From Streptomyces himalayensis subsp. himalayensis (GTDB lineage: Bacteria; Actinomycetota; Actinomycetes; Streptomycetales; Streptomycetaceae): a DNA stretch of 64,000 nt. Below the pieces are notes generated by a model. That model did no database searches. It was given only the letters and a program-made list of their open reading frames with translations, and had not been told where the DNA came from. This document shows, one piece after another, positions 34,831 through 44,376 of the stretch. The stretch is from assembly GCF_013778455.1 (NCBI RefSeq), contig NZ_JACEHE010000006.1, positions 124,001 through 188,000 of the forward strand. Direction: 5' to 3'. A program made the position numbers and the translations under genes. Every line of letters begins with the position of its first letter. Within the stretch, counting starts at the first letter, position 1.

Positions 34831-34976
34831 TGGAACCGCTCCCACTGGTGCGTAAGAAGCTAGCGCCAAGTGACGGCAAAAACCAGGGGAGTTAGTTTCT
34901 TCATCCATCGAAACAGTTCGACTCTTCAAGAACCTTGACCCCTCCAGCCCCTCTCCCCAATATGGGAGCGCTCCCA
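34831..34976. promoter_or_regulatory. CebR-type boxes in the divergent cellulase promoter region
   Basis: TGGGAGCGCTCCCA at 34963-34976 is a perfect 14-bp palindrome identical to the published CebR box. A degenerate copy, TGGAACCGCTCCCA (34831-34844), has two mismatched pairs. The perfect box is 61 bp upstream of the GH48 start; the degenerate one is 51 bp upstream of the GH5 start. Both operons would be repressed until cello-oligosaccharide appears. Confidence 0.85.
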
Positions 34977-35037
34977 CTGGTTCAAAGCTTGTTGCGCCAC
35001 CCCCCTGTTGTTTCGAGCCGCAAGGAGAAACCAGCGC

Positions 35038-37953
35038 ATGCACCAGAGAAGGAGACGCCGCGCCGCGCGGCGGTTATGGACCGCCGTGGTGGCGGCTCTA
35101 GCCATTCCCTTGACGACGGTGGCCACCGGCCAGAGCCCCGCACAGGCGGCGGCCGTGCAGTGCAGCGTCGACTACACGACGAACGACTGGGGCTCCGGCT
35201 TCACCGCCGAGCTGACGGTCACCAACCGGGGCACCGAGGCGATCGACGGCTGGACCCTGACGTACGACTACACCGGCGATCAGAAGCTGACCAACGGCTG
35301 GAGCGGGATCTGGTCGCAGTCCGGCAAGACCGTCACCGTCAAGAACGAGTCCTACAACGCGAAGATCGCCGCCGGGGCCGCCATCTCCACCGGCGGCCAG
35401 TTCACCTACAGCGGCACCAACGCCGCGCCGACGAGCTTCGCCATCAACGGCACCACGTGCGCCGGCGCCCATCAGCCACCGGTGACCGTGCTGACCAGCC
35501 CGGAGGCGGGCGCGATCTTCAGCGAGGGCGACACCGTGCCCATGGCCGCGACCGCCGCGGCCGCCGACGGTGCCGACATCGAGAAGATCGAGTTCTACAA
35601 CGACACGGAGTTGCTTGGCACGGACACCACCGCGCCGTACACGTACGACGCGGACGGTCTGGCGGCAGGCAACCACTCGCTGTACGCCAAGGCGTATGAC
35701 AGCCTCGGCGCGGCCGCGGAGTCCACGCCTGTGGGCATCACGGTCGCCGAGGGACCGGCCGTCGTCGCGTCGCCCACCCAACTGGGCGTCAAGCAGGGCG
35801 AGTCCGGGAGCTTCGAGGTGAAGCTGTCGACCAAGCCCTCCTCGAACGTGACGGTGTCGGTGGCCCGGACCGAGGGCAACTCGGGCCTGTCGGTCACCGA
35901 TGGCGAGAGCCTCACCTTCACCGAGTCGAACTGGAGCACAGCGCAGAAGGTGACGATCAGCGCCGACTCGTCCGGCACGGGTGCCGCGACGTTCACGGTG
36001 TCGGCCCCCGGCCACGCCAAGGCCGAGGTCGTCGTCACGCAGCTGGGCGCCGGCAAGGCGTACGACGCCCGCTTCCTCGACCTGTACGGGAAGATCACCA
36101 ACCCGGCGAACGGCTACTTCTCGCCGGAGGGCATCCCGTACCACTCGGTCGAGACCCTGATCGTCGAGGCGCCCGACCACGGCCATGAGACGACCTCGGA
36201 GGCGTACAGCTATCTGATCTGGCTGCAGGCGATGTACGGGAAGATCACCGGCGACTGGTCCAAGTTCAACGGGGCCTGGGAGATCATGGAGAAGTACATG
36301 ATCCCCACGCACGCCGACCAGCCGACCAACTCCTTCTACAACGCCTCCAAGCCGGCCACCTACGCACCCGAGTGGGACCAGCCGTCGCCGTACCCGGCGA
36401 AGCTCGACTCCTCGGTCACATCGGGCTCCGACCCGATCGCGGCCGAACTGAAGAGCGCGTACGGCACGGACGACATCTACGGCATGCACTGGATCCAGGA
36501 CGTCGACAACGTCTACGGATACGGCAACGCGCCCGGCAAGTGCCAGGCGGGTCCGTCCGACACCGGGCCGTCGTACATCAACACCTTCCAGCGCGGCCCG
36601 CAGGAGTCCGTCTGGGAGACCGTCACCCACCCGACCTGCGACAACTTCACCTACGGCGGCGACAACGGCTACCTCGACCTGTTCACGGGCGACGCCTCGT
36701 ACGCCAAGCAGTGGAAGTTCACCAACGCCCCCGACGCCGACGCGCGTGCCGTGCAGGCCGCGTACTGGGCCGACCTGTGGGCCAAGGAGCAGGGCAAGGG
36801 CGGTGAGGTGTCGGCGACCGTCGGCAAGGCCGCCAAGATGGGCGACTACCTGCGCTACGCCATGTACGACAAGTACTTCAAGAAGATCGGCGACTGCGTG
36901 GGCCCGTCCGCCTGCCCGGCGGGCACCGGCAAGAACAGCTCGCACTACCTGATGTCCTGGTACTACGCCTGGGGCGGCGCCACCGACACGTCGGCGGGCT
37001 GGTCCGTGCGCATCGGCTCCAGCCATGCGCACGGCGGCTACCAGAACCCGATGGCGGCCTACGCGCTGAGCTCGTACGACGCGCTCAAGCCGAAGTCGGC
37101 GACGGGCCAGTCCGACTGGGCGACCAGCCTGGACCGGCAGCTCGAGTTCTACGAGTGGCTGCAGTCCGCCGAGGGTGCCATCGCGGGCGGCGCGACCAAC
37201 AGCTGGCAGGGCCGTTACGCGACCCCGCCGGCCGGTACGCCCACCTTCTACGGCATGTACTACGACGAGAAGCCCGTCTACCACGACCCGCCGTCCAACC
37301 AGTGGTTCGGCTTCCAGGCGTGGTCGATGGAGCGGGTCGCCGAGTACTACCACGAGACGGGTGACGCGGGGGCCAAGGGCGTCCTCGACAAGTGGGTCGA
37401 CTGGGCGCTGTCGGAGACGACCGTCAACCCGGACGGTTCGTTCCAGGTACCGAACACCCTGCGGTGGTCGGGTGCCCCGGAGACCTGGAACCCGTCGAGT
37501 CCCGCCGAGAACACGGACCTTCACGTCACCGTCGCGGACTACACCAACGACGTGGGCGTGACCGCCGCGTACGCCAAGACCCTGACGTACTACGCCGCCA
37601 AGTCCGGTGACACGGAGGCGAAGACGACGGCGAAGGCGCTGCTCGACGGCATGTGGGAGAACAACCAGGACGCGCTGGGCATCGCCGTCCCGGAGACCCG
37701 CGCCGACTACAACCGCTTCGACGACGCCGTGTACGTCCCGAGCGGCTGGACCGGCACCATGCCGAACGGCGACACGATCGACTCGTCGTCGACCTTCGCC
37801 TCGATCCGTTCCTTCTACGAGGACGACCCGGCCTGGTCGAAGATCGAGTCCTACCTGGCGGGCGGTGCCGCGCCCACCTTCACGTACCACCGGTTCTGGG
37901 CCCAGGCGGACATTGCCCTCGCCATGGGCTCGTATGCGGAGCTCCTCGAATAG
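35038..37953 (+). CDS. Secreted GH48 exocellulase with CBM2 and two Ig-like domains
   Basis: A 971-residue exported enzyme with a twin-Arg-like, very basic start ([14 protein letters not shown]) and a signal to about residue 38, then CBM2 (39-140), a bacterial Ig-like domain (about 143-240, [20 protein letters not shown]) and a second beta-sandwich (about 241-338). GH48 (about 345-971) follows, with [20 protein letters not shown] and [20 protein letters not shown] near its start. GH48 enzymes process cellulose from reducing ends, releasing cellobiose, and are the main exocellulase of many actinomycetes. AAGGAGA precedes ATG 35038. A terminator follows at 37979, so it is probably transcribed alone. 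Confidence 0.95.
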   Translation: MHQRRRRRAARRLWTAVVAALAIPLTTVATGQSPAQAAAVQCSVDYTTNDWGSGFTAELTVTNRGTEAIDGWTLTYDYTGDQKLTNGWSGIWSQSGKTVTVKNESYNAKIAAGAAISTGGQFTYSGTNAAPTSFAINGTTCAGAHQPPVTVLTSPEAGAIFSEGDTVPMAATAAAADGADIEKIEFYNDTELLGTDTTAPYTYDADGLAAGNHSLYAKAYDSLGAAAESTPVGITVAEGPAVVASPTQLGVKQGESGSFEVKLSTKPSSNVTVSVARTEGNSGLSVTDGESLTFTESNWSTAQKVTISADSSGTGAATFTVSAPGHAKAEVVVTQLGAGKAYDARFLDLYGKITNPANGYFSPEGIPYHSVETLIVEAPDHGHETTSEAYSYLIWLQAMYGKITGDWSKFNGAWEIMEKYMIPTHADQPTNSFYNASKPATYAPEWDQPSPYPAKLDSSVTSGSDPIAAELKSAYGTDDIYGMHWIQDVDNVYGYGNAPGKCQAGPSDTGPSYINTFQRGPQESVWETVTHPTCDNFTYGGDNGYLDLFTGDASYAKQWKFTNAPDADARAVQAAYWADLWAKEQGKGGEVSATVGKAAKMGDYLRYAMYDKYFKKIGDCVGPSACPAGTGKNSSHYLMSWYYAWGGATDTSAGWSVRIGSSHAHGGYQNPMAAYALSSYDALKPKSATGQSDWATSLDRQLEFYEWLQSAEGAIAGGATNSWQGRYATPPAGTPTFYGMYYDEKPVYHDPPSNQWFGFQAWSMERVAEYYHETGDAGAKGVLDKWVDWALSETTVNPDGSFQVPNTLRWSGAPETWNPSSPAENTDLHVTVADYTNDVGVTAAYAKTLTYYAAKSGDTEAKTTAKALLDGMWENNQDALGIAVPETRADYNRFDDAVYVPSGWTGTMPNGDTIDSSSTFASIRSFYEDDPAWSKIESYLAGGAAPTFTYHRFWAQADIALAMGSYAELLE

Positions 37954-37978
37954 TCCCCCGCCGCTCCGTGTACACCCG

Positions 37979-38012
37979 CCGGGCGGGCCCCAGCTTCCCG
38001 GGGCCCGCCCGG
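37979..38012 (+). terminator. Terminator hairpin between GH48 and GH74 genes
   Basis: A perfect 13-bp stem CCGGGCGGGCCCC (37979-37991) pairs with 38000-38012 around an 8-base loop, 26 bp after the GH48 stop. It suggests GH74 has its own promoter or depends on read-through. Confidence 0.8.
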
Positions 38013-38068
38013 TCTCGGTTCCTCCCTTCCTCCCCCCTGTTCCCCCGCATTTCGGAGAGGACATCACC

Positions 38069-40753
38069 GTGCGAAGAACCCGCACTCTCACGGCCGCGCT
38101 CGCCCTGGCGGCCGGCCTGCTCGCGGGCACCCCGCCCGCGGTCGCGGCCGCCGACGATCCTGTGGCGATCGCCGCCGACACCTACACCTGGAAGAACGTC
38201 CGGATCGACGGGGGCGGCTTCGTCCCCGGCATCGTCTTCAACCGCACCGAGAAGAACCTCGCCTACGCCCGCACCGACATCGGCGGCGCCTACCGCTGGC
38301 AGGAGTCGACCAAGACCTGGACACCGCTGCTCGACTCGGTGGGCTGGGACGACTGGGGGCACACGGGTGTGGTCAGCCTGGCCTCCGACTCGGTCGATCC
38401 CGACAAGGTGTACGCGGCCGTCGGCACGTACACCAACGACTGGGACCCCGGCAAGGGCGCCGTACTGCGGTCGTCGGACCGCGGGGCGAGCTGGCAGAAG
38501 GCCGAGCTGCCGTTCAAGCTGGGCGGCAACATGCCGGGCCGCGGTATGGGTGAGCGCCTGGCCGTCGACCCGCACGACAACAGCGTGCTGTACCTCGGCG
38601 CACCCAGCGGCAAGGGCCTGTGGCACTCCACGGACTCGGGCGCCACCTGGTCCGAGGTCACGAGCTTCCCGAACCCCGGCAACTACGCGCAGGATCCGGG
38701 CGACACCAGCGGCTACGCCTCCGACAACCAGGGCATCGTCTGGGTCACCTTCGACGAGTCGACGGGCACGGGCTCCTCGAAGACGCAGACCATCTACGTC
38801 GGGGTCGCCGACAAGGAGAACGCCGTCTACCGCTCGACCGACGCGGGCGCCACATGGTCCCGCGTGGCGGACCAACCGACGGGCTACCTCCCGCACAAGG
38901 GCGTACTGGACGCGGAGAACGGCTTCCTCTACCTCGCTTACAGCGACACGGGCGGACCGTACGACGGCGGAAAGGGCCAGGTGTGGCGGTACGCCACCGA
39001 GAGCGGTGAGTGGAAGAACATCAGCCCCGTCGCGGAGGCCGACACGTACTACGGCTTCAGCGGCCTGTCCGTCGACCGGCAGAACCCGGGCACGGTCATG
39101 GTCACGGGCTACAGCTCCTGGTGGCCGGACACTCAGATCTTCCGCTCTACGGACAGCGGCGGCACGTGGACGAAGGCCTGGGACTACACGTCGTACCCCA
39201 ACCGCGAGAACCGCTACACGATGGACGTGTCGTCCTCGCCCTGGCTGACCTGGGGCGCGAACCCCTCGCCTCCCGAACAGACCCCGAAGCTGGGGTGGAT
39301 GACGGAGTCCCTGGAGATCGACCCGTTCAACTCCAACCGCATGATGTACGGAACGGGCGCGACCATCTACGGCACCGAGAACCTGGGCCAGTGGGACAGC
39401 GGCAGCAAGTTCACCATCAAGCCGATGGTGGAGGGCCTGGAGGAGACCGCGGTCCTCGACATCGCCTCTCCCCCCTCCGGCGCACCGCTGCTCAGCGCGC
39501 TCGGCGACATCGGCGGCTTCCGGCACACGGACCTCACCAAGGTGCCGCCGATGATGTACACCTCGCCGAACTTCACGTCGACTACAAGCCTGGACTTCGC
39601 CGAGACGAAGCCCGACGTGGTGGTGCGCGTCGGCAACATCGACTCGGGTGCGCACGTCGCCTTCTCCACGGACAACGGCTCCAACTGGTTCGCGGGGCAG
39701 GACCCTTCGGGTGTGACGGGCGGCGGAACGGTCGCGGCGGCGGCTGACGGCAGCCGCTTCGTGTGGAGCCCGGACGGCGCGGGCGTGCAGACCACGTCCG
39801 GATACGGCTCGTCGTGGACCGCTTCATCGGGCATCCCGGCGGGCGCGATCGTCGAGTCGGACCGGGTGGACCCGAAGAAGTTCTACGGCTTCAAGTCCGG
39901 GAAGTTCTACGTCAGTACGGACGGCGGCGTCTCGTTCAGCGAGAGGGCCTCGACCGGCCTGCCGGCGGAGGGAAACGTCCGCTTCAAGGCGGTGCCGGGC
40001 AAGGAGGGTGACATCTGGCTGGCCGGCGGCTCGACGACCGGCGCGTACGGCCTGTGGCACTCGACGGACGCGGGCGCCACCTTCACCAAGGTGTCCGGCG
40101 TCGAGCAGGCCGACACCATCGGCTTCGGCAAGGCGGCACCCGACGCCTCGTACCAGACGCTCTACACCAGCGCGAAGATCGGCGGTGTGCGCGGCATCTT
40201 CCGCTCCACGGACGCGGGCCAGAGCTGGGTGCGGATCAACGACGACGCGCATCAGTGGGGCTGGACGGGCGCCGCGATCACGGGTGATCCGCGGGTCTAC
40301 GGGCGCGTGTACGTGTCGACGAACGGCCGCGGCATCATCTACGGCGACACGGCGGACACGGGCGGCGGCGAGACCGATCCCCCTGGCGATGGGGATGGCG
40401 ACGGGGACGGTGACACCGATCCGCCTGCCGACGGTGCCTGCACCGTGACGTACAAGATCACCAACGAGTGGTCGGACGGTTTCCAGGCGGACGTCACGCT
40501 CACCAACACGGGCGATGAGGCCTGGTCCGGCTGGTCACTCGGCTGGTCCTTCCCCGACGGCCAGAAGATCAGCCAGATGTGGAACGCGTCGCACACGCAG
40601 GACGGTTCGGCGGTGACGGCGAAGGACGTGGGCTGGAACGCGAACGTGGCGCCCGGGGCGTCGGTGGCGTTCGGCTTCACCGGCAGCTCGTCCGGGACGA
40701 ACGGGAAGCCGACGGCGTTCAAGGTCGGGGAGGAGGGGTGCGCGGTCAGCTGA
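38069..40753 (+). CDS. Secreted GH74 xyloglucanase with C-terminal CBM2
   Basis: An 894-residue exported enzyme. The signal peptide (1-27) ends AVAAAD. The GH74 part is a two-domain seven-bladed beta-propeller (about 30-760) with repeated blade motifs such as VLRSSDRGASW, LWHSTDSGATW, VYRSTDAGATW and IFRSTDAGQSW. A Gly/Asp linker (DPPGDGDGDGDGDTDPP) leads to a CBM2 (about 790-894). GH74 enzymes hydrolyse xyloglucan coating cellulose fibres. GTG at 38069 follows GGAGAGG. No CebR box is seen between the preceding terminator and this start. It complements the three cellulases around it by stripping hemicellulose. Confidence 0.93.
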   Translation: MRRTRTLTAALALAAGLLAGTPPAVAAADDPVAIAADTYTWKNVRIDGGGFVPGIVFNRTEKNLAYARTDIGGAYRWQESTKTWTPLLDSVGWDDWGHTGVVSLASDSVDPDKVYAAVGTYTNDWDPGKGAVLRSSDRGASWQKAELPFKLGGNMPGRGMGERLAVDPHDNSVLYLGAPSGKGLWHSTDSGATWSEVTSFPNPGNYAQDPGDTSGYASDNQGIVWVTFDESTGTGSSKTQTIYVGVADKENAVYRSTDAGATWSRVADQPTGYLPHKGVLDAENGFLYLAYSDTGGPYDGGKGQVWRYATESGEWKNISPVAEADTYYGFSGLSVDRQNPGTVMVTGYSSWWPDTQIFRSTDSGGTWTKAWDYTSYPNRENRYTMDVSSSPWLTWGANPSPPEQTPKLGWMTESLEIDPFNSNRMMYGTGATIYGTENLGQWDSGSKFTIKPMVEGLEETAVLDIASPPSGAPLLSALGDIGGFRHTDLTKVPPMMYTSPNFTSTTSLDFAETKPDVVVRVGNIDSGAHVAFSTDNGSNWFAGQDPSGVTGGGTVAAAADGSRFVWSPDGAGVQTTSGYGSSWTASSGIPAGAIVESDRVDPKKFYGFKSGKFYVSTDGGVSFSERASTGLPAEGNVRFKAVPGKEGDIWLAGGSTTGAYGLWHSTDAGATFTKVSGVEQADTIGFGKAAPDASYQTLYTSAKIGGVRGIFRSTDAGQSWVRINDDAHQWGWTGAAITGDPRVYGRVYVSTNGRGIIYGDTADTGGGETDPPGDGDGDGDGDTDPPADGACTVTYKITNEWSDGFQADVTLTNTGDEAWSGWSLGWSFPDGQKISQMWNASHTQDGSAVTAKDVGWNANVAPGASVAFGFTGSSSGTNGKPTAFKVGEEGCAVS

Positions 40754-40780
40754 CGCTCGTCCGAGTCCCCAGGCACAGAC

Positions 40781-40810
40781 GGAGGGCGCGTGCACGGGCA
40801 CGCGCCCTCC
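40781..40810 (+). terminator. Terminator hairpin after GH74
   Basis: A perfect 13-bp stem GGAGGGCGCGTGC (40781-40793) pairs with 40798-40810 around ACGG, 28 bp after the stop. Confidence 0.85.
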
Positions 40811-40856
40811 ACCAGCATGCGGCACCCTCGACAATCGACGTGACCGTTCACCTATT

Positions 40857-40870
40857 TGACTGTTAAGTCA
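40857..40870. promoter_or_regulatory. Palindrome and leaderless promoter of the haloperoxidase gene
   Basis: TGACTGTTAAGTCA (40857-40870) is TGACT and AGTCA around GTTA. Inside it, TTAAGT (40863-40868) could be a -10 lying six bases before ATG 40874, which has no ribosome binding site. A regulator bound here would block transcription of a leaderless mRNA. Confidence 0.5.
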
Positions 40871-40873
40871 GCT

Positions 40874-42172
40874 ATGGATATCTCTCGTTCGAGGAGACGG
40901 GCCGTCACCGGCGCTGTCGCATCACTGCTGCTCCTCACCGTCACGGCCATGGCCGGTCCCACAGCCACCGCCGGCAGCCACTCGAAGCCTTCGGCGGACC
41001 CCGCGGCGATCCGCGAATGGAACGCCATCGCCACCGACACCATCAGCACCAACCTCGGCGCCACCCACCCCTCCGGGCAGGCGGTCATCTGGCACGGGTT
41101 CGTCTCGGCTGCCGTCTACAACGCCGTGGTCGGCATCGAGGGCGACTACGCCCCGTACAAGTGGCAGGTGCGCGGGCCCTCTACCGCATCGCCCGAGGCG
41201 GCGGCCGTGACCGCCGCCCACCACGTACTGGTCACCTGCTTCCCCGCCTCCCAAGGCCCGCTCGACGCCGCCTACGCCGACTCCCTCGCCAAGATCCCCG
41301 ACGGCACCGCGAAGAGGCAGGGCGTGGCCTTCGGCGAACGCGCCGCCGACCACATCATCGACCTGCGGGAAGGCGACGGCCGGTTCGAGCCGGTGGAGTT
41401 CACCGTTCCGCCCGCGCCCGGCGTCTGGCGGCCCACCCCGCCCGCTTACCGGCCCTTCCTCGACACCTGGCTCGGCAGGATGCGTCCGATGGCGCTCACC
41501 TCCCCGTCCCAGTTCCGTCCCGGCGGGCCGCCCGCCCTGTCCTCGGCCCGCTACGCCGAGGACGTGAACGAGGTGAAGACGATGGGGGCGAGGACCGGAT
41601 CGCCCCGTACGGCGCACCAGACCGAGACCGCCCTGTTCTTCGGGGGCAATCTGGTGGTGCAGTTCCAGACGGCGTTCCGGGACTACACCGCCCGGCACCG
41701 TCTGGGCATCGCCGAGACAGCACGGTTGTTCGCCGCGGCGAACACGTCGGCGACCGACGCCGTCGTCGCCACATGGGACGCCAAACTCCACTACGGATTC
41801 TGGCGGCCGATCACCGCCATCCAACTGGCCGACACCGACGACAACCCCGCGACCGAAGCCGATCCGCAGTGGCAGCCGCTGCTCGTCACGCCACCGCACC
41901 CCGACTACGTCAGCGGCCACGCCGCGGTCGCCGGCGCCGTGACCCGGACCCTGACCGGGATCCTCGGCACCCCTCACCTCGACCTCAACATCTCCTCCGA
42001 GGCCACGGACACAACCCGGCACTACGATCACGCCGACCAGCTCAACGAGGACATGATCAACGCCCGTGTCTGGGCCGGAATCCACTTCCGCACAGCGGAC
42101 ATCGCCGGGCGTGAGACCGGCAGCCGCATCGGCGTCTGGACGCTCAACCACCACTTCCAGCCGCTGCGCTGA
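40874..42172 (+). CDS. Secreted vanadium-dependent haloperoxidase-like protein (PAP2 superfamily)
   Basis: A 432-residue exported protein with a signal peptide to about residue 33. All vanadate-pocket elements are visible: Lys and Arg in KLHYGFWRPITAI, Ser-Gly-His in DYVSGHAAVAGA, and Arg...His in ARVWAGIHFRTADIAG. Such enzymes oxidise halides with hydrogen peroxide or act as acid phosphatases; sequence alone cannot decide. ATG at 40874 appears leaderless. It lies between the GH74 and PL11 genes among secreted polysaccharide-degrading enzymes, so peroxide-driven attack on plant material is conceivable but speculative. Confidence 0.85.
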   Translation: MDISRSRRRAVTGAVASLLLLTVTAMAGPTATAGSHSKPSADPAAIREWNAIATDTISTNLGATHPSGQAVIWHGFVSAAVYNAVVGIEGDYAPYKWQVRGPSTASPEAAAVTAAHHVLVTCFPASQGPLDAAYADSLAKIPDGTAKRQGVAFGERAADHIIDLREGDGRFEPVEFTVPPAPGVWRPTPPAYRPFLDTWLGRMRPMALTSPSQFRPGGPPALSSARYAEDVNEVKTMGARTGSPRTAHQTETALFFGGNLVVQFQTAFRDYTARHRLGIAETARLFAAANTSATDAVVATWDAKLHYGFWRPITAIQLADTDDNPATEADPQWQPLLVTPPHPDYVSGHAAVAGAVTRTLTGILGTPHLDLNISSEATDTTRHYDHADQLNEDMINARVWAGIHFRTADIAGRETGSRIGVWTLNHHFQPLR

Positions 42173-42182
42173 GCATGCCGCA

Positions 42183-42211
42183 GACCACCCCCGCGCGCGG
42201 CGGGGGTGGTC
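42183..42211. terminator. Bidirectional terminator between haloperoxidase and PL11 genes
   Basis: A perfect 12-bp stem GACCACCCCCGC (42183-42194) pairs with 42200-42211 around a 5-base loop, between two convergent genes. Confidence 0.85.
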
Positions 42212-42243
42212 AATGGAGGCCGCTGTGTGGGGCGAAGGTGCCG

Positions 42244-44145
42244 CTACGGCGTGGTGATGGTCGGCCGCGGTGCCGTCGGCATGCCGTTGCCGATGAAGAA
42301 GCTCGGGTGCGGTGGCTGGTTGTAGGCCGTGTTCTGCCAGGCCAGGCCCGTGCGGTACATGGTGTCGTGGAGCAGTGTGGTGATCTTCGTGTTCGTCTCG
42401 TTCGGCGTCGAGTAGATCCGCAGCGCGGTGTTGTTGGACGTGGCCCAGACGACCTCCTCGCGCCAGTCGCCGAGGATGTCACCGGAGAGTGCGGGGGTCG
42501 CCTTCGTGCCGTTGTTGGAGTGGACGGAGGCGCCGGTCAGCAGACGCGTGTCGGACGACGTGCCGTACTTGTCGATGTGCGTGCCGTCGAGGAGTTCGCG
42601 GGTGGTGTCGCCGTCCCACCAGGACAGGAAGTTCGCGGAGGACGGTTCGCGGCCCTTCGTGGCGCCCGCCTCGTCGCGGATGGACGTGTCGGAGGCCGAC
42701 CACACCTCTGCGCCGTCGTTGCCCGCGTGGATATCGCCGGCGACGCCGCGGCCGTTGTCGCAGCAGGCCGCCAGCTGCCAGCGGATGGATCCGTTCGACG
42801 GGTTGATGTACAGCTCGGCGGGCTGGGACGTCGACTCCGAGACCTTGAAGTACTCCAGGCCGGACGTGGACGGGTCTAGGTCGCCCAGGTGCTGCGCGTC
42901 GCCGTGCCCGGTCTTCGTCGTCCACAGGCCATAGCCGTTGTCGTCGACGGCCATCGAGCCGTAGACGATCTCGTCCTTGCCGTCGTTGTCGACGTCGCCG
43001 ACGGACAGGCTGTGCGAGCCCTGCCCGTCGAAGCCCTTGCCCGTGTTCGTGGAGGAGTTGGTGTCGAAGGTCCAGCGGCGGGTGAAGGCGCCGTTCCGCC
43101 AGTCCCAGGCGGCGATCACCGTACGGGTGTAATAGCCGCGCGCCATGATCAGCGAGGGGCGGGCGCCGTCCAGGTAGGCGGTCCCGGCGAGGAAGCGGTC
43201 GACGCGGTTGCCGTAACTGTCGCCCCACGACGACACGGTGCCGCGCGCGGGGACGTAGTCGACCGTGCCCATCGCCGCGCCCGTCTGCCCGTTGAACATG
43301 GTCAGGTACTCGGGTCCGGACAGGATGTAACCGCTGGAGTTGCGGTAGTCGGCGCTCGCGCTGCCGATGGTGGTGCCCCGGCCGTCCACCGTGCCGTCGG
43401 CCGTCTTCATGGCGACCTCGGCCTTGCCGTCGCCGTCGTAGTCGTACACCTGGAACTGCGTGTAGTGCGCGCCCGAGCGGATGTTCCTGCCCAGGTCGAT
43501 GCGCCACAGCCGGGTGCCGTCCAGCTTGATGCCGTCGATGATCGTGTTGCCGGTGTAGCCGGACTGCGAGTTGTCCTTGGCGTTGGTGGGCTGCCACTTC
43601 AGGACGAACTCCAAGGCGCCGTCGCCGTCGAGGTCGCCGACGGAGGCGTCGTTCGCCTCGTACGTATAGGCCACGCCGTCCGGTGTCGTGCCGCCGGCGG
43701 GGGGCGTGATCGGGACGTCCTTGTAGCCGGCGCGGAACTGGATGGCGTGCACCGAGTCGCCCTGCTCGACGCCGTTCACGATCGCGCGGACCGTGTAGTC
43801 GGCCGAGTTGGGCGCGCCGGAGTGGAAGTAGTTCGTGGAGCCGGCGATCGGCGACGAGTTGACCTTCGTACCGGCCCGGTAGACGTTGAACGACACGTTG
43901 TCCGGGTCGGTGCCCAGCCAGCGCCAGCTCACGAGGTTGCCGCTGCCTGTGTGGACGCTGACGACGCCCCGGTCCAACTTCTCGGCCTGCCGGGCCGTCG
44001 CCGCGGACGACGTGCCCGACAGCGCGGTGAGCCCGGCGGCGGCCATCGCACCGGCCACGACGGCCGTCACGAGGACGCGGGTGCGGGTGAGCCGGCGTCT
44101 GCGGTGGTGCGGACGTGCGTACGGGTGCGGGTGCTCGGTCTGCAC
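42244..44145 (-). CDS. Secreted PL11 rhamnogalacturonan lyase
   Basis: A 633-residue exported enzyme. The basic N-terminus (about 25 residues) precedes a signal helix ending GTSSAA near residue 49. The mature protein is a beta-propeller lyase with calcium-binding Asp motifs: DLDGDGALEFVLKW, DYDGDGKAEVAMK and DVDNDGKDEIVYGS. An N-terminal fibronectin-like segment (WRWLGTDPDNVSFNVYRAG) is typical of YesW/YesX relatives. It cleaves the rhamnogalacturonan I backbone of pectin. GTG at 44145 follows GGGGAGGAAACC. It extends the locus from cellulose to pectin. No CebR box lies upstream. Confidence 0.92.
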   Translation of the reverse strand: MQTEHPHPYARPHHRRRRLTRTRVLVTAVVAGAMAAAGLTALSGTSSAATARQAEKLDRGVVSVHTGSGNLVSWRWLGTDPDNVSFNVYRAGTKVNSSPIAGSTNYFHSGAPNSADYTVRAIVNGVEQGDSVHAIQFRAGYKDVPITPPAGGTTPDGVAYTYEANDASVGDLDGDGALEFVLKWQPTNAKDNSQSGYTGNTIIDGIKLDGTRLWRIDLGRNIRSGAHYTQFQVYDYDGDGKAEVAMKTADGTVDGRGTTIGSASADYRNSSGYILSGPEYLTMFNGQTGAAMGTVDYVPARGTVSSWGDSYGNRVDRFLAGTAYLDGARPSLIMARGYYTRTVIAAWDWRNGAFTRRWTFDTNSSTNTGKGFDGQGSHSLSVGDVDNDGKDEIVYGSMAVDDNGYGLWTTKTGHGDAQHLGDLDPSTSGLEYFKVSESTSQPAELYINPSNGSIRWQLAACCDNGRGVAGDIHAGNDGAEVWSASDTSIRDEAGATKGREPSSANFLSWWDGDTTRELLDGTHIDKYGTSSDTRLLTGASVHSNNGTKATPALSGDILGDWREEVVWATSNNTALRIYSTPNETNTKITTLLHDTMYRTGLAWQNTAYNQPPHPSFFIGNGMPTAPRPTITTP

Positions 44146-44376
44146 GGTTTCCTCCCCGGTGGACGGATGGGTTCCGGTCCCTCAGTTGCCGCCGGGCACT
44201 TGGGGGTTGCCGCCAACTGCCGGAAAAATCAAGGGGGTTTCGGCTGCCGCACCTCGTGGGCGAGGACTGTCCGGGAGACATCGATTTCATCGGTGCCTGT
44301 CCGCCGGGGCGGGCGCCCTCCGGTGATCGTGAGCCCCCCGGTCGGCCATCCCGATCACGGCATTAGGGTCGGGGGA

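Noticed and set aside
35098..38181. Very long open frame on the minus strand opposite the GH48 gene
   Set aside because: It mirrors the codon periodicity of a GC-rich gene, its translation is Arg/Val/Gly-rich with no domain, and the plus strand carries an unmistakable GH48 enzyme. The same applies to long antisense frames opposite the formate dehydrogenase (6015-8639) and narG (51462-54092).
40874..42172. Part of a halogenated antibiotic cluster
   Set aside because: No polyketide, peptide or terpene synthase and no flavin halogenase occur nearby; the neighbours are polysaccharide-degrading enzymes.
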